64,000 nucleotides of DNA from [Clostridium] citroniae WAL-17108 (GTDB taxonomy: Bacteria > Bacillota > Clostridia > Lachnospirales > Lachnospiraceae): the NCBI RefSeq assembly GCF_000233455.1, contig NZ_JH376430.1, positions 139,312 through 203,311 on the forward strand, written 5' to 3'. Of the stretch, positions 33,831-42,653 are shown in pieces. Position numbers and translations under genes: made by a program. Numbering within the stretch: position 1 is the stretch's first letter; each line of letters begins with the position of its first letter. The notes under the pieces were generated by a model. The model was not told where the DNA came from. It did not search any database and saw only the letters and a program-made list of their open reading frames with translations.

Positions 33831-35012
33831 TCACTCCTCCATTGTAATGATGCCGTGTTCCCTGTACCTTCTGATGGTCTCCTCATCATAACCCAGGCGT
33901 TCCATCAGGCTTTTTGTGCTCTCCCCCAATTTCGGAGGCAGCTTGCGGATCTTGATATTTTCCCCATCGTAGCGGTTTGCATGTCCTACCACCCGCACAT
34001 CCCCTGCAACGGGATGGTGCATGGTCAGGATATTGTCATTGTACCTGACCTGTTCGTCCTCCAGGACCTCCTGGTAATCATTCACAGGCGCGTACCAAAT
34101 ACCGTTTTCATCGAAGATCTTCTTCCACTCCCCGGTGGTCTTTTTCTTCATCTCCCGGCATACCACGGCATCAAACTCCAATCTGCGCTCCATCTGGTCC
34201 CTGGAGGTATATCCGTCCAGACATCCCGGCGTAAACAGCTCCCTCAGCTTTTCCACCGGAACCAGGGAAAGGGTGATGCAGCCGTCCCCGGTCCTGTACA
34301 CGCCGTAGGGAGACTGGTGGAACCTGGTGCTGAGCCCGGTGGTGGGGCGCTCTGTAAACTGTCCTCCGTTGAGATAATATCCCAGGGCTTCCTGCTGCAG
34401 ATCCAATGCCGATCCCAGAAGGCTTGCCTCCACCTTATGGCCTTTCCCCGTCCTGGCCCTGTCATAAACGGAGGCCACCACCCCAAGGGCTGCCAGCACT
34501 GCCCCATGCTGGTCCACCACCGGTGTTCCCACCGGAGAGGGGGCCTCGGGATCGGAGCCGGTCAGGGATACAAGGCCGCTCATGCTCTGGATCAGCAGGT
34601 CCTGCCCCGGCTTCTTCACATAGGGACCGGAAGATCCGTAGCCGGAACAGGAACAATAGATAATGCCCGGGTTGATCTTCTTTAGGTCCTCGTATCCCAG
34701 TCCCAGCTTTTCCATTACCCCTGCACGGAAATTCTCGATCACCACATCATACTCCCGTAGCAGCTTGTGGATGATCTCAACCCCTTCCTTACTTTTAAGG
34801 TCCACTGCAATTGATGTCTGGTTGCGGTTGCCCAGCAGAAAAAACATGCTGACCCCTCCCGGGTATGTATTGCATCCTGACCAGGAACGCTCGTAAGCTC
34901 CCTTTGGAGACTCCACCTTCACTACTTCCGCCCCCAGGTCGGCCAGTATCTGCGCTGCCGATGGTCCCTGGAGATAATGTGTGAAGCTTAAGACTTTAAC
35001 ACCTTCCAGCAT
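33831..35012 (-). CDS. Family III CoA-transferase (CaiB/BaiF type)
   Basis: 393 aa. Typical features: QILADLGAEVVKVESPKGAYERSW near residue 20, VVIENFRAGVMEKLGLGYEDLKKINPGIIYC, and GQDLLIQSMSGLVSLTG with the catalytic Asp (near residue 170). It moves CoA between carboxylic acids. It is the first gene of the operon and its stop overlaps the crotonase start region. The family includes carnitine, formyl, bile-acid and phenyllactate CoA-transferases, so the substrate stays open. Confidence 0.92.
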   Translation of the reverse strand: MLEGVKVLSFTHYLQGPSAAQILADLGAEVVKVESPKGAYERSWSGCNTYPGGVSMFFLLGNRNQTSIAVDLKSKEGVEIIHKLLREYDVVIENFRAGVMEKLGLGYEDLKKINPGIIYCSCSGYGSSGPYVKKPGQDLLIQSMSGLVSLTGSDPEAPSPVGTPVVDQHGAVLAALGVVASVYDRARTGKGHKVEASLLGSALDLQQEALGYYLNGGQFTERPTTGLSTRFHQSPYGVYRTGDGCITLSLVPVEKLRELFTPGCLDGYTSRDQMERRLEFDAVVCREMKKKTTGEWKKIFDENGIWYAPVNDYQEVLEDEQVRYNDNILTMHHPVAGDVRVVGHANRYDGENIKIRKLPPKLGESTKSLMERLGYDEETIRRYREHGIITMEE

Positions 35013-35068
35013 AAGATTCCCTCCCGTAGTTTATTTTTTCTTTATTATTTTTTTATAGTTGCATAATA

Positions 35069-35127
35069 TGTAAACGTTTATATGTTTTGTTAATTCTAAA
35101 TATAATCGTTTACACAACAAATGTCAA
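35069..35127 (-). promoter_or_regulatory. Promoter with two LacI operators for the CoA-transferase/TRAP operon
   Basis: Minus-strand TTGACA (35122-35127), a 17-bp spacer and TATATT (35099-35104). A LacI-type site TATAATCGTTTACA (35101-35114, plus strand) lies between and over the hexamers. A second, TGTAAACGTTTATA (35069-35082), lies just downstream of the start site. The 32-bp spacing is about three helical turns. The LacI gene at 36790 is the natural candidate regulator. Confidence 0.75.
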
Positions 35128-35148
35128 GAGGTTTTTCACGTAATAAAT

Positions 35149-35170
35149 AACCGGCCGCCCCCAGCCGGTT
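35149..35170. terminator. Bidirectional terminator after the family I CoA-transferase
   Basis: AACCGGC and GCCGGTT arms with AT-rich, T-containing flanks on both strands. Confidence 0.6.
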
Positions 35171-35196
35171 TTATTAAACGATACATTGATAGTGAT

Positions 35197-36741
35197 TTAT
35201 AGATTTAATTTTACAGGGATATCCTGAAACAGCTGTGGATCCATGACTTTAAGGTATCTGCTGACAATGGGTTCAAATCCCATGACATCCAGAACGTCCT
35301 TTTGCAGATCGATCCCCGGGGCGATCTCTGTCAGTTCCACCCCTTCATCTGCCAGCCGGAACACTGCCCGTTCGGTCACAAAAAGGACCGGCTGTCCCGT
35401 CTGCCTGGCGTATGGCCCGCTGAAGCTGACCTGCTCCACTGTATCCACAAGCTTTTGCACCCTTCCCTCCTGAAGAATCTGCAGTCTTCCCTCCTTACAT
35501 TCCTCTCTCAGCCCCACGGCCGTAAATGTTCCTGTAAAAACAACCCGCCCTGCGTTCTGGGAAATGTTGATGAATCCGCCCACTCCGTTGACCACATGGT
35601 TGAACTTGCTTACATTTACATTTCCCTGCCGGTCAAATTCAGCAAAGGAAAGCACGGCCACATCCAGCCCACCGCCGTCATACCAGTCAAACTGGTTTGT
35701 CTCGCAGATGATCGCCTGGGGGTTGTAAGCTATGCCAAAATCAGTGCCCGTGGCGGGAACACCGCCTATGATCCCCTGTTCCAGGGACAGGTGGATACAG
35801 GACTGGCAGCCGCTCTCCTCCAGCACCTTGCCCACTCCGGCGGGCACCCCAAATCCCAAATTGACCATATCACCTCTTTTTAGCTCCATGGCCGCCCGCT
35901 TGGCCATTACCTTACGGTTGTCCTGGGGCATATACTCGCTTTCAGGAAGTCCTCCCCGTTTCTTTCCGGACAGGGTTTCATCATATTCTGTTTTCATGGA
36001 CATTCTCTGCCGGGAGTCCACCACCACGGCATCGACCAGTATACCGGGTACCGCCACACAGTCCGGTCGGATCCCGCCTCGTTCCACCATCCGTTTCACC
36101 TGGCATATGACGACCCCGCCGCAGTTTTTTACCGCCTGGGCCTGGGAAAGCGCTTCCGTCATCAGTCCCTCATCCTCAAAACTGATGTTTCCATCCTCAT
36201 CCGCGGCAGATCCCCGGAACAGGGCAACGTCCAAATGGAAGCTTTTATAAAATATATAATCGTTTACATCTTTGGTAAATAAAAAAGAAAGCTCCTCTTT
36301 TGAACATTCATTCACGCGGCCGCCCTCCACTCTGGGATCCACAAAGGTATGAAGACCCGTCTTTGTGATCAGGCCCGGTCTCCCGGCCGCGATCTCCCTC
36401 ACCAGCTGGGTCATGACTCCCTGCGGAAGGACATATGCCTCTATCTGGTTCTCCATGGCCAGTTTCTGCATATTCACAGACCAGGTCCAGTGGCTTCCCA
36501 CTACCTTTCTCACCATGCCTTTATGGGCAAAATGGTCCGCTCCTCCCCCCTGCTTGTCTCCGATGCCGGCGCTGTGATAAAGGGTCAGCCCGGCCGGGCT
36601 TCCCGTGTCCAAGAACCGCTTTTCCAGGCCGGAGAGCAGATAACCCGGATCGTTGATCCCTCCTCCCCCTCCTGAAAGCCACAAGCTGTCCCCGTCTTTT
36701 ACCAGATTTACAGCCTCCTCCAGTGACATACATTTTGACAT
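35197..36741 (-). CDS. Family I CoA-transferase (acetate/propionate CoA-transferase type)
   Basis: 514 aa, with the two halves of family I transferases fused. The N-terminal half has SGGGGGINDPGYLLSGLEKRF, and the C-terminal half has NLGFGVPAGVGKVL followed by LSLEQGIIGGVPATG with the catalytic Glu. Such enzymes (Pct, YdiF) activate short acids with acetyl-CoA. A LacI gene lies 48 bp upstream on the same strand, and a terminator separates it from the CaiB-type gene, so two CoA-transferases of different families serve the same locus. Confidence 0.9.
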   Translation of the reverse strand: MSKCMSLEEAVNLVKDGDSLWLSGGGGGINDPGYLLSGLEKRFLDTGSPAGLTLYHSAGIGDKQGGGADHFAHKGMVRKVVGSHWTWSVNMQKLAMENQIEAYVLPQGVMTQLVREIAAGRPGLITKTGLHTFVDPRVEGGRVNECSKEELSFLFTKDVNDYIFYKSFHLDVALFRGSAADEDGNISFEDEGLMTEALSQAQAVKNCGGVVICQVKRMVERGGIRPDCVAVPGILVDAVVVDSRQRMSMKTEYDETLSGKKRGGLPESEYMPQDNRKVMAKRAAMELKRGDMVNLGFGVPAGVGKVLEESGCQSCIHLSLEQGIIGGVPATGTDFGIAYNPQAIICETNQFDWYDGGGLDVAVLSFAEFDRQGNVNVSKFNHVVNGVGGFINISQNAGRVVFTGTFTAVGLREECKEGRLQILQEGRVQKLVDTVEQVSFSGPYARQTGQPVLFVTERAVFRLADEGVELTEIAPGIDLQKDVLDVMGFEPIVSRYLKVMDPQLFQDIPVKLNL

Positions 36742-36789
36742 ACTTCATATCCCCCTTCTTGTTGTGTATTAATAGAACAGATCATAATC

Positions 36790-37785
36790 TCAACAGGGCC
36801 TTACCGAATCCCTCAGCACCAGTTTCCCTTCATAAATCGGGAACCTGTCCGCCTCTTTCCCGCTGATGCATGCGCATATATACTCCACCGCCGCCCTGGA
36901 AATCTCTTCCGCAGGCGTGTAATAGGAGGTGAGGGGAGGTATGATCTTATCGGTCATGATGATATTGTCATAACCCATGACGGACAGATCCTCCGGTATC
37001 CTGATGCCGCAGTTATACGCCGCCCTGTACACACCAAAGGCCAGCATATCATTGGATGTAAATATGGCCTGCGGCCTGTGCTTTCTTTTTAAAAGCTTCT
37101 CAATCCGCTTGTGGGAATGATCCAGATCGTCCACGTCCAAAAGTATGATATCCTTGTCCGCCTGGATTCCCCGGTCCTTTAATGCCTTGACCATTCCGGC
37201 ATAACGTTCCTCATAGATCATGTTATTAAAACTCTGGAACACACCGCCAATGCGTGTATAGCCATTGTCCAGGAGGTAGGAAACGCAGTCATAGGCTCCC
37301 TTAAAGTTGTCCACCCGGATGCACCGCTCAACATCATCCGGGAAATTGCGGTTCAGGTACACATAGGGGATGCCGAAATCATTAAGCTTTTTGATATGCT
37401 GATGCTCATTGGTACAGGGCGTAACAATGACCCCGTCAACCTTTTTCAGACTGAGGTTTTCTATGAACTTCTTTTCCCGCTCAATGTCGTTATTGGAATT
37501 GCACAGATATACCATAAAGCCCTGATCCGCTGCATATTTTTCTATGTACTTCTCCAGACGCGGATAATACATGTTCATAACATCGGGTATGATCAGCGCC
37601 AGCGTGTTGGTCCGGCCCGTCTTTAAGCTGACCGCCAGATTATTGGGCCTGTAGTCCACGGTCCGCACAGCCTCCATGATCCTCTGGCGTGTCTCCTCTT
37701 TAATATATCCCTTGCCGGCCAGGGCCCTGGACACGGTACAGACAGAAAAACCAGCCTCTTTTGCAACGTCTTTTATTGTAGCCAT
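36790..37785 (-). CDS. LacI-family transcriptional regulator
   Basis: 331 aa. The N-terminal helix-turn-helix and hinge (MATIKDVAKEAGFSVCTVSRALAGKGYIKEETRQRI) is followed by a periplasmic-binding-like domain (VDGVIVTPCTNEH, SNDMLAFGVYRAAYNCGIRIPEDLSVMGYDN). ATG 37785 follows GAGGTG. It probably represses the two operator sites at 35069-35114. It is transcribed with the family I CoA-transferase. Confidence 0.93.
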   Translation of the reverse strand: MATIKDVAKEAGFSVCTVSRALAGKGYIKEETRQRIMEAVRTVDYRPNNLAVSLKTGRTNTLALIIPDVMNMYYPRLEKYIEKYAADQGFMVYLCNSNNDIEREKKFIENLSLKKVDGVIVTPCTNEHQHIKKLNDFGIPYVYLNRNFPDDVERCIRVDNFKGAYDCVSYLLDNGYTRIGGVFQSFNNMIYEERYAGMVKALKDRGIQADKDIILLDVDDLDHSHKRIEKLLKRKHRPQAIFTSNDMLAFGVYRAAYNCGIRIPEDLSVMGYDNIIMTDKIIPPLTSYYTPAEEISRAAVEYICACISGKEADRFPIYEGKLVLRDSVRPC

Positions 37786-37817
37786 TCTATACACCTCATG
37801 CCTCTTGTACTTTTTTC

Positions 37818-37846
37818 AGTATAACAGACATGGTTCCTTCCGTCAA
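37818..37846 (-). promoter_or_regulatory. Promoter of the LacI/CoA-transferase unit
   Basis: Minus-strand TTGACG (37841-37846), a 17-bp spacer and TATACT (37818-37823). Confidence 0.75.
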
Positions 37847-37938
37847 AGAATGTTTTATGTTTCCCAAAGCGCAAACCGCCCCAAAAATAGGATCTGTAAA
37901 GGTACGCCGCCCCAAGGAATAAGATCCGTGCCGCCATA

Positions 37939-37985
37939 GAAAAAGGCCGCCCCCCTGCGTAATAAACCGCAGTGTCCGCAGCCTT
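37939..37985 (-). terminator. Terminator after trmL
   Basis: Outer AAGGC/GCCTT and inner CTGCG/CGCAG pairings, with a minus-strand T-run. Confidence 0.65.
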
Positions 37986-37996
37986 CCCTATATATT

Positions 37997-38500
37997 CTAA
38001 TGATTCCAGTTCAGATGATGCAGCTGCCCTGTGAGGGCCATCTTCTCAAATCCATGCTGCCGCAGCGCCTCATACAGCACCACCGACACAGAGTTAGACA
38101 GGTTCAGGGAGCGGATGTCCCCCCACATGGGAATACGGATACAATGCTCCTCATTCTCCACCAGGATCTCCTCGGGTATCCCTGCACTCTCCTTGCCGAA
38201 CATAAGATAACAGTCCGGTTCATATTCCACATTGGAGTAAACCTTATGGGCCTTGGTGGTGGCAAAATACATGCGCCCCAGGGCATCGGGGTTGCGTTCC
38301 AGGAAATCCTGATAATCACTGTACACGGTCACATCCAGTTTATCCCAGTAATCCAGTCCGGCCCTCTTAAGCGCCTTTTCGTTCAGCTTAAATCCCAGGG
38401 GTTCGATGAGATGGAGCCTGGTCTTGGTGGCAACGCAGGTCCTGCCGATATTTCCTGTATTGGAGGGCATCTCAGGCTCTAATAATACAATGTTCATCAT
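37997..38500 (-). CDS. trmL: tRNA (cytidine(34)-2'-O)-methyltransferase
   Basis: 167 aa SPOUT methyltransferase: MNIVLLEPEMPSNTGNIGRTC at the N-terminus, LMFGKESAGIPEEIL in the middle, and RIPMWGDIRSLNLSNSVSVVLYEALRQ forming the knot at the C-terminus. It methylates the wobble base of tRNA-Leu. The start at 38500 is just after the stop of the aminotransferase; an in-frame ATG at 38521 lies inside it. Confidence 0.93.
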   Translation of the reverse strand: MMNIVLLEPEMPSNTGNIGRTCVATKTRLHLIEPLGFKLNEKALKRAGLDYWDKLDVTVYSDYQDFLERNPDALGRMYFATTKAHKVYSNVEYEPDCYLMFGKESAGIPEEILVENEEHCIRIPMWGDIRSLNLSNSVSVVLYEALRQHGFEKMALTGQLHHLNWNH

Positions 38501-38507
38501 GGTTGTG

Positions 38508-39680
38508 TCACGCCTTTCCATCCAGGCGGCTTACAAAGCGCTGGATGCGTCCCAGCGCTTCCTTCAGGTTATTCAGGGAATAAGCATAGGAAATCCTTAC
38601 AAAACCCTCCCCGCAGTCACCAAATGCGGTTCCCGGCACAACAGCCACCTTTTCTTCCTGCAAAAGCCTGGTTGCAAACTCCTCGGATGTCATCCCAAAA
38701 CGTTTAATGTTGGGAAACGTATAAAATGCGCCCAGGGGTTCAAAGCACTCGATTCCCATCTCCGCAAATGCATGGAGCAGGAAGCGGCGGCGCTGGTTGT
38801 AGGACTCCCGCATCATGGCCACGTCCGGATCCCCGTTCTTCATGGCGGAGACAGCAGCGTACTGGCTGGTGGTTGGGGCGCACATGATGGCGTACTGGTG
38901 GATCTTCAGCATTTGCTCCAAAATCACAGCCGGAGCGGCAGCATAGCCCAGGCGCCAGCCGGTCATGGCATATGCCTTGGAAAAACCGTTGATCAGAACC
39001 GTCCTCTCCTTCATCCCGGGGAAGGACGCAATGGTCACATGTTTTTCATCGCCGTATGTAAGCTCTGAGTAGATCTCATCCGAAACCACAAACAGGTCTT
39101 TTTCCAGAACAATCTCCACAATTTTCTCCAGGTCATTCCGGTCCATAATCGCTCCGGTGGGGTTGTTGGGGAAAGGAAGCACCAGGATCTTCGTCTTATC
39201 CGTGATCTTCTCCAGCATCTTTTCAGGGGTCAGCCTGAACTGATCCTTTTCCTCCAGCTCAATCACCACCGGCACACCGTCCGCCAGGGTCACACAGGGC
39301 ATGTAGGATACGTAGCTGGGCTGAGGGATCAGCACCTCGTCCCCCTCGTTAAGCATGGCTCGCATGGCAATGTCAATGGCCTCGCTGCCGCCCACTGTCA
39401 CCAGCACCTCATGGTCGGGGTCATAAACCACGCCGCACCGGCGCTTTAAGTATTCACATATCTCCACCTTCAGGGGCTTTAATCCGGCATTGGAGGTGTA
39501 AAAGGTGCGGCCCTTTTCCAGGGAATAGATGCCCTCCTCCCTGATGTGCCACGGAGTGTCAAAGTCAGGCTCGCCCACGCCCAGGGAAATGGCGTCCTTC
39601 ATCTCGCTGACAATATCAAAAAACTTGCGGATCCCGGAAGGCGGTATCTTTACGATCTTATCTGATAATGGATTTCTCAT
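38508..39680 (-). CDS. PLP-dependent aminotransferase class I/II
   Basis: 390 aa. Fold type I motifs: LGVGEPDFDTPWHIREEG, FPNNPTGAIMDRNDLEKIV, and the lysine segment INGFSKAYAMTGWRLGYAA near residue 235. It belongs to the aspartate/alanine/aromatic aminotransferase group. The start overlaps the stop of the Lrp regulator upstream (ATGA), so it is the regulator's coupled partner and probably acts in amino acid turnover. Confidence 0.92.
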   Translation of the reverse strand: MRNPLSDKIVKIPPSGIRKFFDIVSEMKDAISLGVGEPDFDTPWHIREEGIYSLEKGRTFYTSNAGLKPLKVEICEYLKRRCGVVYDPDHEVLVTVGGSEAIDIAMRAMLNEGDEVLIPQPSYVSYMPCVTLADGVPVVIELEEKDQFRLTPEKMLEKITDKTKILVLPFPNNPTGAIMDRNDLEKIVEIVLEKDLFVVSDEIYSELTYGDEKHVTIASFPGMKERTVLINGFSKAYAMTGWRLGYAAAPAVILEQMLKIHQYAIMCAPTTSQYAAVSAMKNGDPDVAMMRESYNQRRRFLLHAFAEMGIECFEPLGAFYTFPNIKRFGMTSEEFATRLLQEEKVAVVPGTAFGDCGEGFVRISYAYSLNNLKEALGRIQRFVSRLDGKA

Positions 39681-40159
39681 GGGGTAATCAGCATCCTTTC
39701 ATCCTGCACCGGCTCACTGATCACGGTGCCATGGTCTTTGTATTTTTTCAGAACAAAATGGGTTGCGGTACTGAGCACGGACTCCATGGGCGCCAGCCTG
39801 TCAGATACAAACTGGGCCACCTGGCGCATGGTTTTTCCTTCAATGAATACAGTGAAATCATAAGCACCGCTCATCAGGTAAACAGCCTCCACCTCACTGT
39901 ACTGGTAAATTCGCTCTGCGATCTTGTCAAATCCCATGCCTCTCTGAGGAGTTACCTTTACCTCGATCAGGGCCACTACTTTTTCATCGCTGGTGTTGTC
40001 CCAGTTGATCAGGGTGTGGTATCCGCAGATAATGTGTTCTTTTTCCATTGCCGCGATCTCATTGGCCACCGCGACTTCGCTTTCTCCCAACAAAACGGCC
40101 AGGTCCTTAATATCAATCCTGCTGTTCTTTTCAATGACTGCCAGAATCTTCTCTCTCAT
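39677..40159 (-). CDS. Lrp/AsnC family regulator
   Basis: 160 aa. The N-terminal winged helix-turn-helix (ILAVIEKNSRIDIKDLAVLLGESEVAVANEIAAME) is followed by the RAM ligand-binding domain (VALIEVKVTPQRGMGFDKIAERIYQYSEVEAVYLMSGAYDF). The arrangement with the aminotransferase, overlapping by four bases, is common in Firmicutes and suggests amino-acid-responsive control. Confidence 0.92.
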   Translation of the reverse strand: MREKILAVIEKNSRIDIKDLAVLLGESEVAVANEIAAMEKEHIICGYHTLINWDNTSDEKVVALIEVKVTPQRGMGFDKIAERIYQYSEVEAVYLMSGAYDFTVFIEGKTMRQVAQFVSDRLAPMESVLSTATHFVLKKYKDHGTVISEPVQDERMLITP

Positions 40160-40222
40160 GGTTATAACATCCTCCGCTTTCTATATTTATATGCAGAACC
40201 AACGCCCTGAACAAACAGAGCG

Positions 40223-40837
40223 CTAGTGCTGTACTGCGTAACTATCTGTGATCTTTAACAGTTCGTCAGGCTTTGGCCGCTCCAGATAACCCACGGTCTC
40301 CTCTCCATGGCGGATCTGCCTTGCAATGCCCCCGGTCACACATCCGATCACCGCGCCGGGGATCCCCGCTGCTTTCAGGCGTCTTACCAGCTGCCCTCCC
40401 CGGTCCGATGCCATGATGACACAGTCACCGCAGAGCAGCCTGTAGGGATTCAGCTCATATAGTTCACACACTTCCACGGTCACCTGCCGGATGGGCAGCG
40501 CCCTTAGATCCACATCGATCCCAACATTAAAAATTCCGGATAAATTCCAAAGGGCAGCTAATACGCCGCCCTCTCCTGCATATTCGTGGGCTGTCACAGC
40601 ACAATCCTTCTGCGACAGCTCACGTTCCATCCATTGTCTCACACAGCTTTCTTCCGCCTGGTCCAGGCAGTTTAAGAACATGGGGGAAAAATGTGCCTCA
40701 AGCTCCCCTCTCTTACGCGCTCCGATCCTGCAGGTCCCGGCAAAGCCTGTAAATCCCGCCATCACCAGATCCTGACCGGGTTTCATGAAGCCTTCCCGCT
40801 TCTCAAATCCCCCCGGTCCCTGGCCTGCGGTCCTCAT
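40223..40837 (-). CDS. AIR synthase/HypE-like C-terminal domain protein (N-terminal domain missing)
   Basis: 204 aa. Residues 90-200 match the PurM/HypE/ThiL C-terminal fold (TAHEYAGEGGVLAALWNLSG, IPVR-like LPIRQVTVEVCELYELNPYRLLCGD, AAGIPGAVIGCVTGG). The N-terminal ATP-binding half of normal family members is not there, and nothing upstream can supply it because the gene overlaps the VanW gene stop by 4 bp. A GGAGG at 7 bp supports the ATG at 40837. Function unknown. Confidence 0.65.
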   Translation of the reverse strand: MRTAGQGPGGFEKREGFMKPGQDLVMAGFTGFAGTCRIGARKRGELEAHFSPMFLNCLDQAEESCVRQWMERELSQKDCAVTAHEYAGEGGVLAALWNLSGIFNVGIDVDLRALPIRQVTVEVCELYELNPYRLLCGDCVIMASDRGGQLVRRLKAAGIPGAVIGCVTGGIARQIRHGEETVGYLERPKPDELLKITDSYAVQH

Positions 40838-42408
40838 CCCGCTGCCTCCGGTACAGGTGTCACAACCGGTGCCGGGTCAGGTGCCGCCTCTGTAGGCGCC
40901 GGATCTGCCTGTACCGGAGCCGGATCTGCCGGCGCCGGGTCTGGCGCCGCCTCTGTAGGCGCCGGCTGCGTCACACCCGGTCCGCCGTCCACGCCGGTCA
41001 CCGGTGCGGTCTCAACCGGTGCCGTCTCCACAGGAGCGGCTGCATTGGGATCCGGCGGTACATCGGCCGGAAGAGCGGGACCTACACGGTAGATTGCCTT
41101 GGATGCATTGTAGGTATCCTTGTTGAGAAGGGTCCTCTCCTGCTCCACGCCGTCCACGGTCACCACTTTCCATAGCCTGGACCTGAGTCCTGTATGGGAG
41201 GACTGGACCTTCACCTTTGCCCCCGGCGCCAGTGTATTGTCCACGATCAGCTGGGGTTCTCCCGGACTGGTGCTTCCAAGGGTTTCGGATACATATTCCA
41301 CTTTGCGGTTTTCCGGACGCGTCTCTTTTCCGTAAATGGTAAAAGTCAGCTTCCTGCCTTCGGTGTAACCCTCCACGTAAATCGGAGTGCTGTAATTGTT
41401 CTTAATCTTAATATCCTTGTATGTGCCTGCAATGGCCGCATCCCTGGATGGTTTTACATAGGTCACTATCATGGAGTGGTTCTGTCTCTGAACGATCTCC
41501 ACCTCGGCCTCCAGTGATGCGTTATACAGTGTAGTGGCAAGCTGGCACACACCTCCGCCGATACTGTCCACGACCTGGCCGTTCTCATAGGCCGCCGCGG
41601 TCTTATAGCCGTTAGCTGTTGTAAATGGCTGCAGGCATTCATAACCGGATAAAACCTCCCCGGGCATAAGCAGATGGCCGTTGATCTTGGCCGCGCCTAC
41701 CGCCAGGTTGGTGGAGCGTGCTGCACCGCTGCTGCTGAAATCAGTTGTATAGGTCCCCAGCACATCCTGAATGGTTGCAAGGGCCTCTGTGGTGATGGCC
41801 GGCTGCTGCTCAGCCACCTCTGCCGTCACTTTTACAGGTTCTTCCAGTCCGCCTTCCAGGGCTTCATTCAGGGCCGCTTCCGTGGCCGCTGCGTCAACCA
41901 CCTTGCCCGCCACAGAATCCGTAATGACAAACTGGCCGTTCTCCCTGGTTATGGTCGCATCCTGGGGCTGGGCTGTCACTGCCTGACACTGGGTATCCAC
42001 AAATGCCTTTACCTTTGCGGAATCCACTTCCGTGTCCAGTTCCAGATCCACGGGCGCGGACGCCAGATCCTTCTGGACCATATATTGTCTGATGAGGCTG
42101 CCCCCCGCATACTGGCTGGCTGCCTGGTCTACTGCATCGGTGTTGCTCCAGTGAAAGCCCAGCTCCCCTGCCGTGGTCTCAACGTCCTGTCCGTCCACGT
42201 TCAGGATCACCTTCTGGCCCGCCAGCCCATTTACATACTGTTCCACTGCGGACCTGGCCTCCTCCGCCGTCATCCCTGCCAGACTCTGGCTGCCTATGCT
42301 GATTCCCACAGGAAGCACGGGCGCGGCCCAGGCGATCACTGGAAATGCCGCAAGCAGCCCTATACTTATGACTGCCGCCAAACCGGCATTTCCTATTGCT
42401 TTTTTCAT
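40834..42408 (-). CDS. VanW family secreted protein
   Basis: 524 aa. Signal peptide; two YoaR-type peptidoglycan-binding regions (GISIGSQSLAGMTAEEARSAVEQYV, near residue 35, and a second around 150); the VanW domain (FTTANGYKTAAAYENGQVVDSIGGGVCQLATTLYNASLEAEVEI near residue 270); a G5-like strand region; and a C-terminal Pro/Ala/Thr tail (APVETAPVETAPVTG, EAAPDPAPADPAPVQADPAP) that may span the wall. Its role in wall or antibiotic stress is not settled for the family. Confidence 0.9.
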   Translation of the reverse strand: MKKAIGNAGLAAVISIGLLAAFPVIAWAAPVLPVGISIGSQSLAGMTAEEARSAVEQYVNGLAGQKVILNVDGQDVETTAGELGFHWSNTDAVDQAASQYAGGSLIRQYMVQKDLASAPVDLELDTEVDSAKVKAFVDTQCQAVTAQPQDATITRENGQFVITDSVAGKVVDAAATEAALNEALEGGLEEPVKVTAEVAEQQPAITTEALATIQDVLGTYTTDFSSSGAARSTNLAVGAAKINGHLLMPGEVLSGYECLQPFTTANGYKTAAAYENGQVVDSIGGGVCQLATTLYNASLEAEVEIVQRQNHSMIVTYVKPSRDAAIAGTYKDIKIKNNYSTPIYVEGYTEGRKLTFTIYGKETRPENRKVEYVSETLGSTSPGEPQLIVDNTLAPGAKVKVQSSHTGLRSRLWKVVTVDGVEQERTLLNKDTYNASKAIYRVGPALPADVPPDPNAAAPVETAPVETAPVTGVDGGPGVTQPAPTEAAPDPAPADPAPVQADPAPTEAAPDPAPVVTPVPEAAG

Positions 42409-42483
42409 AATTTCTCCTCTTCCCGGTTACATAAATTCTTTTCCTTCACATCCTGAGTTATATATATAAGCCCAGAACGGATT

Positions 42484-42594
42484 TTAGTACATCAGGGCGC
42501 TGAGTGCCATGGGCACGATCATTGCCAGAACTAACACTACAACAATGATGGTTGAAATAATCTTCTTCATCTTAGGATCGCTCATATTCATCAT
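42484..42594 (-). CDS. Small single-helix membrane protein
   Basis: About 36 aa: a short charged N-terminus (MNMSDPKMKK) and one membrane helix (IISTIIVVVLVLAMIVPMALSAL). GAAGGTG lies about 9 bp before the ATG at 42594; further ATG codons at 42600 and 42591 are in frame. It lies alone between vanW and the exonuclease gene. The function is unknown. Confidence 0.65.
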   Translation of the reverse strand: MMNMSDPKMKKIISTIIVVVLVLAMIVPMALSALMY

Positions 42595-42653
42595 GTACAT
42601 TCACCTTCTTTAATATTAATATGCCTCGAATCTCTTCATTTATCTATCTATAT

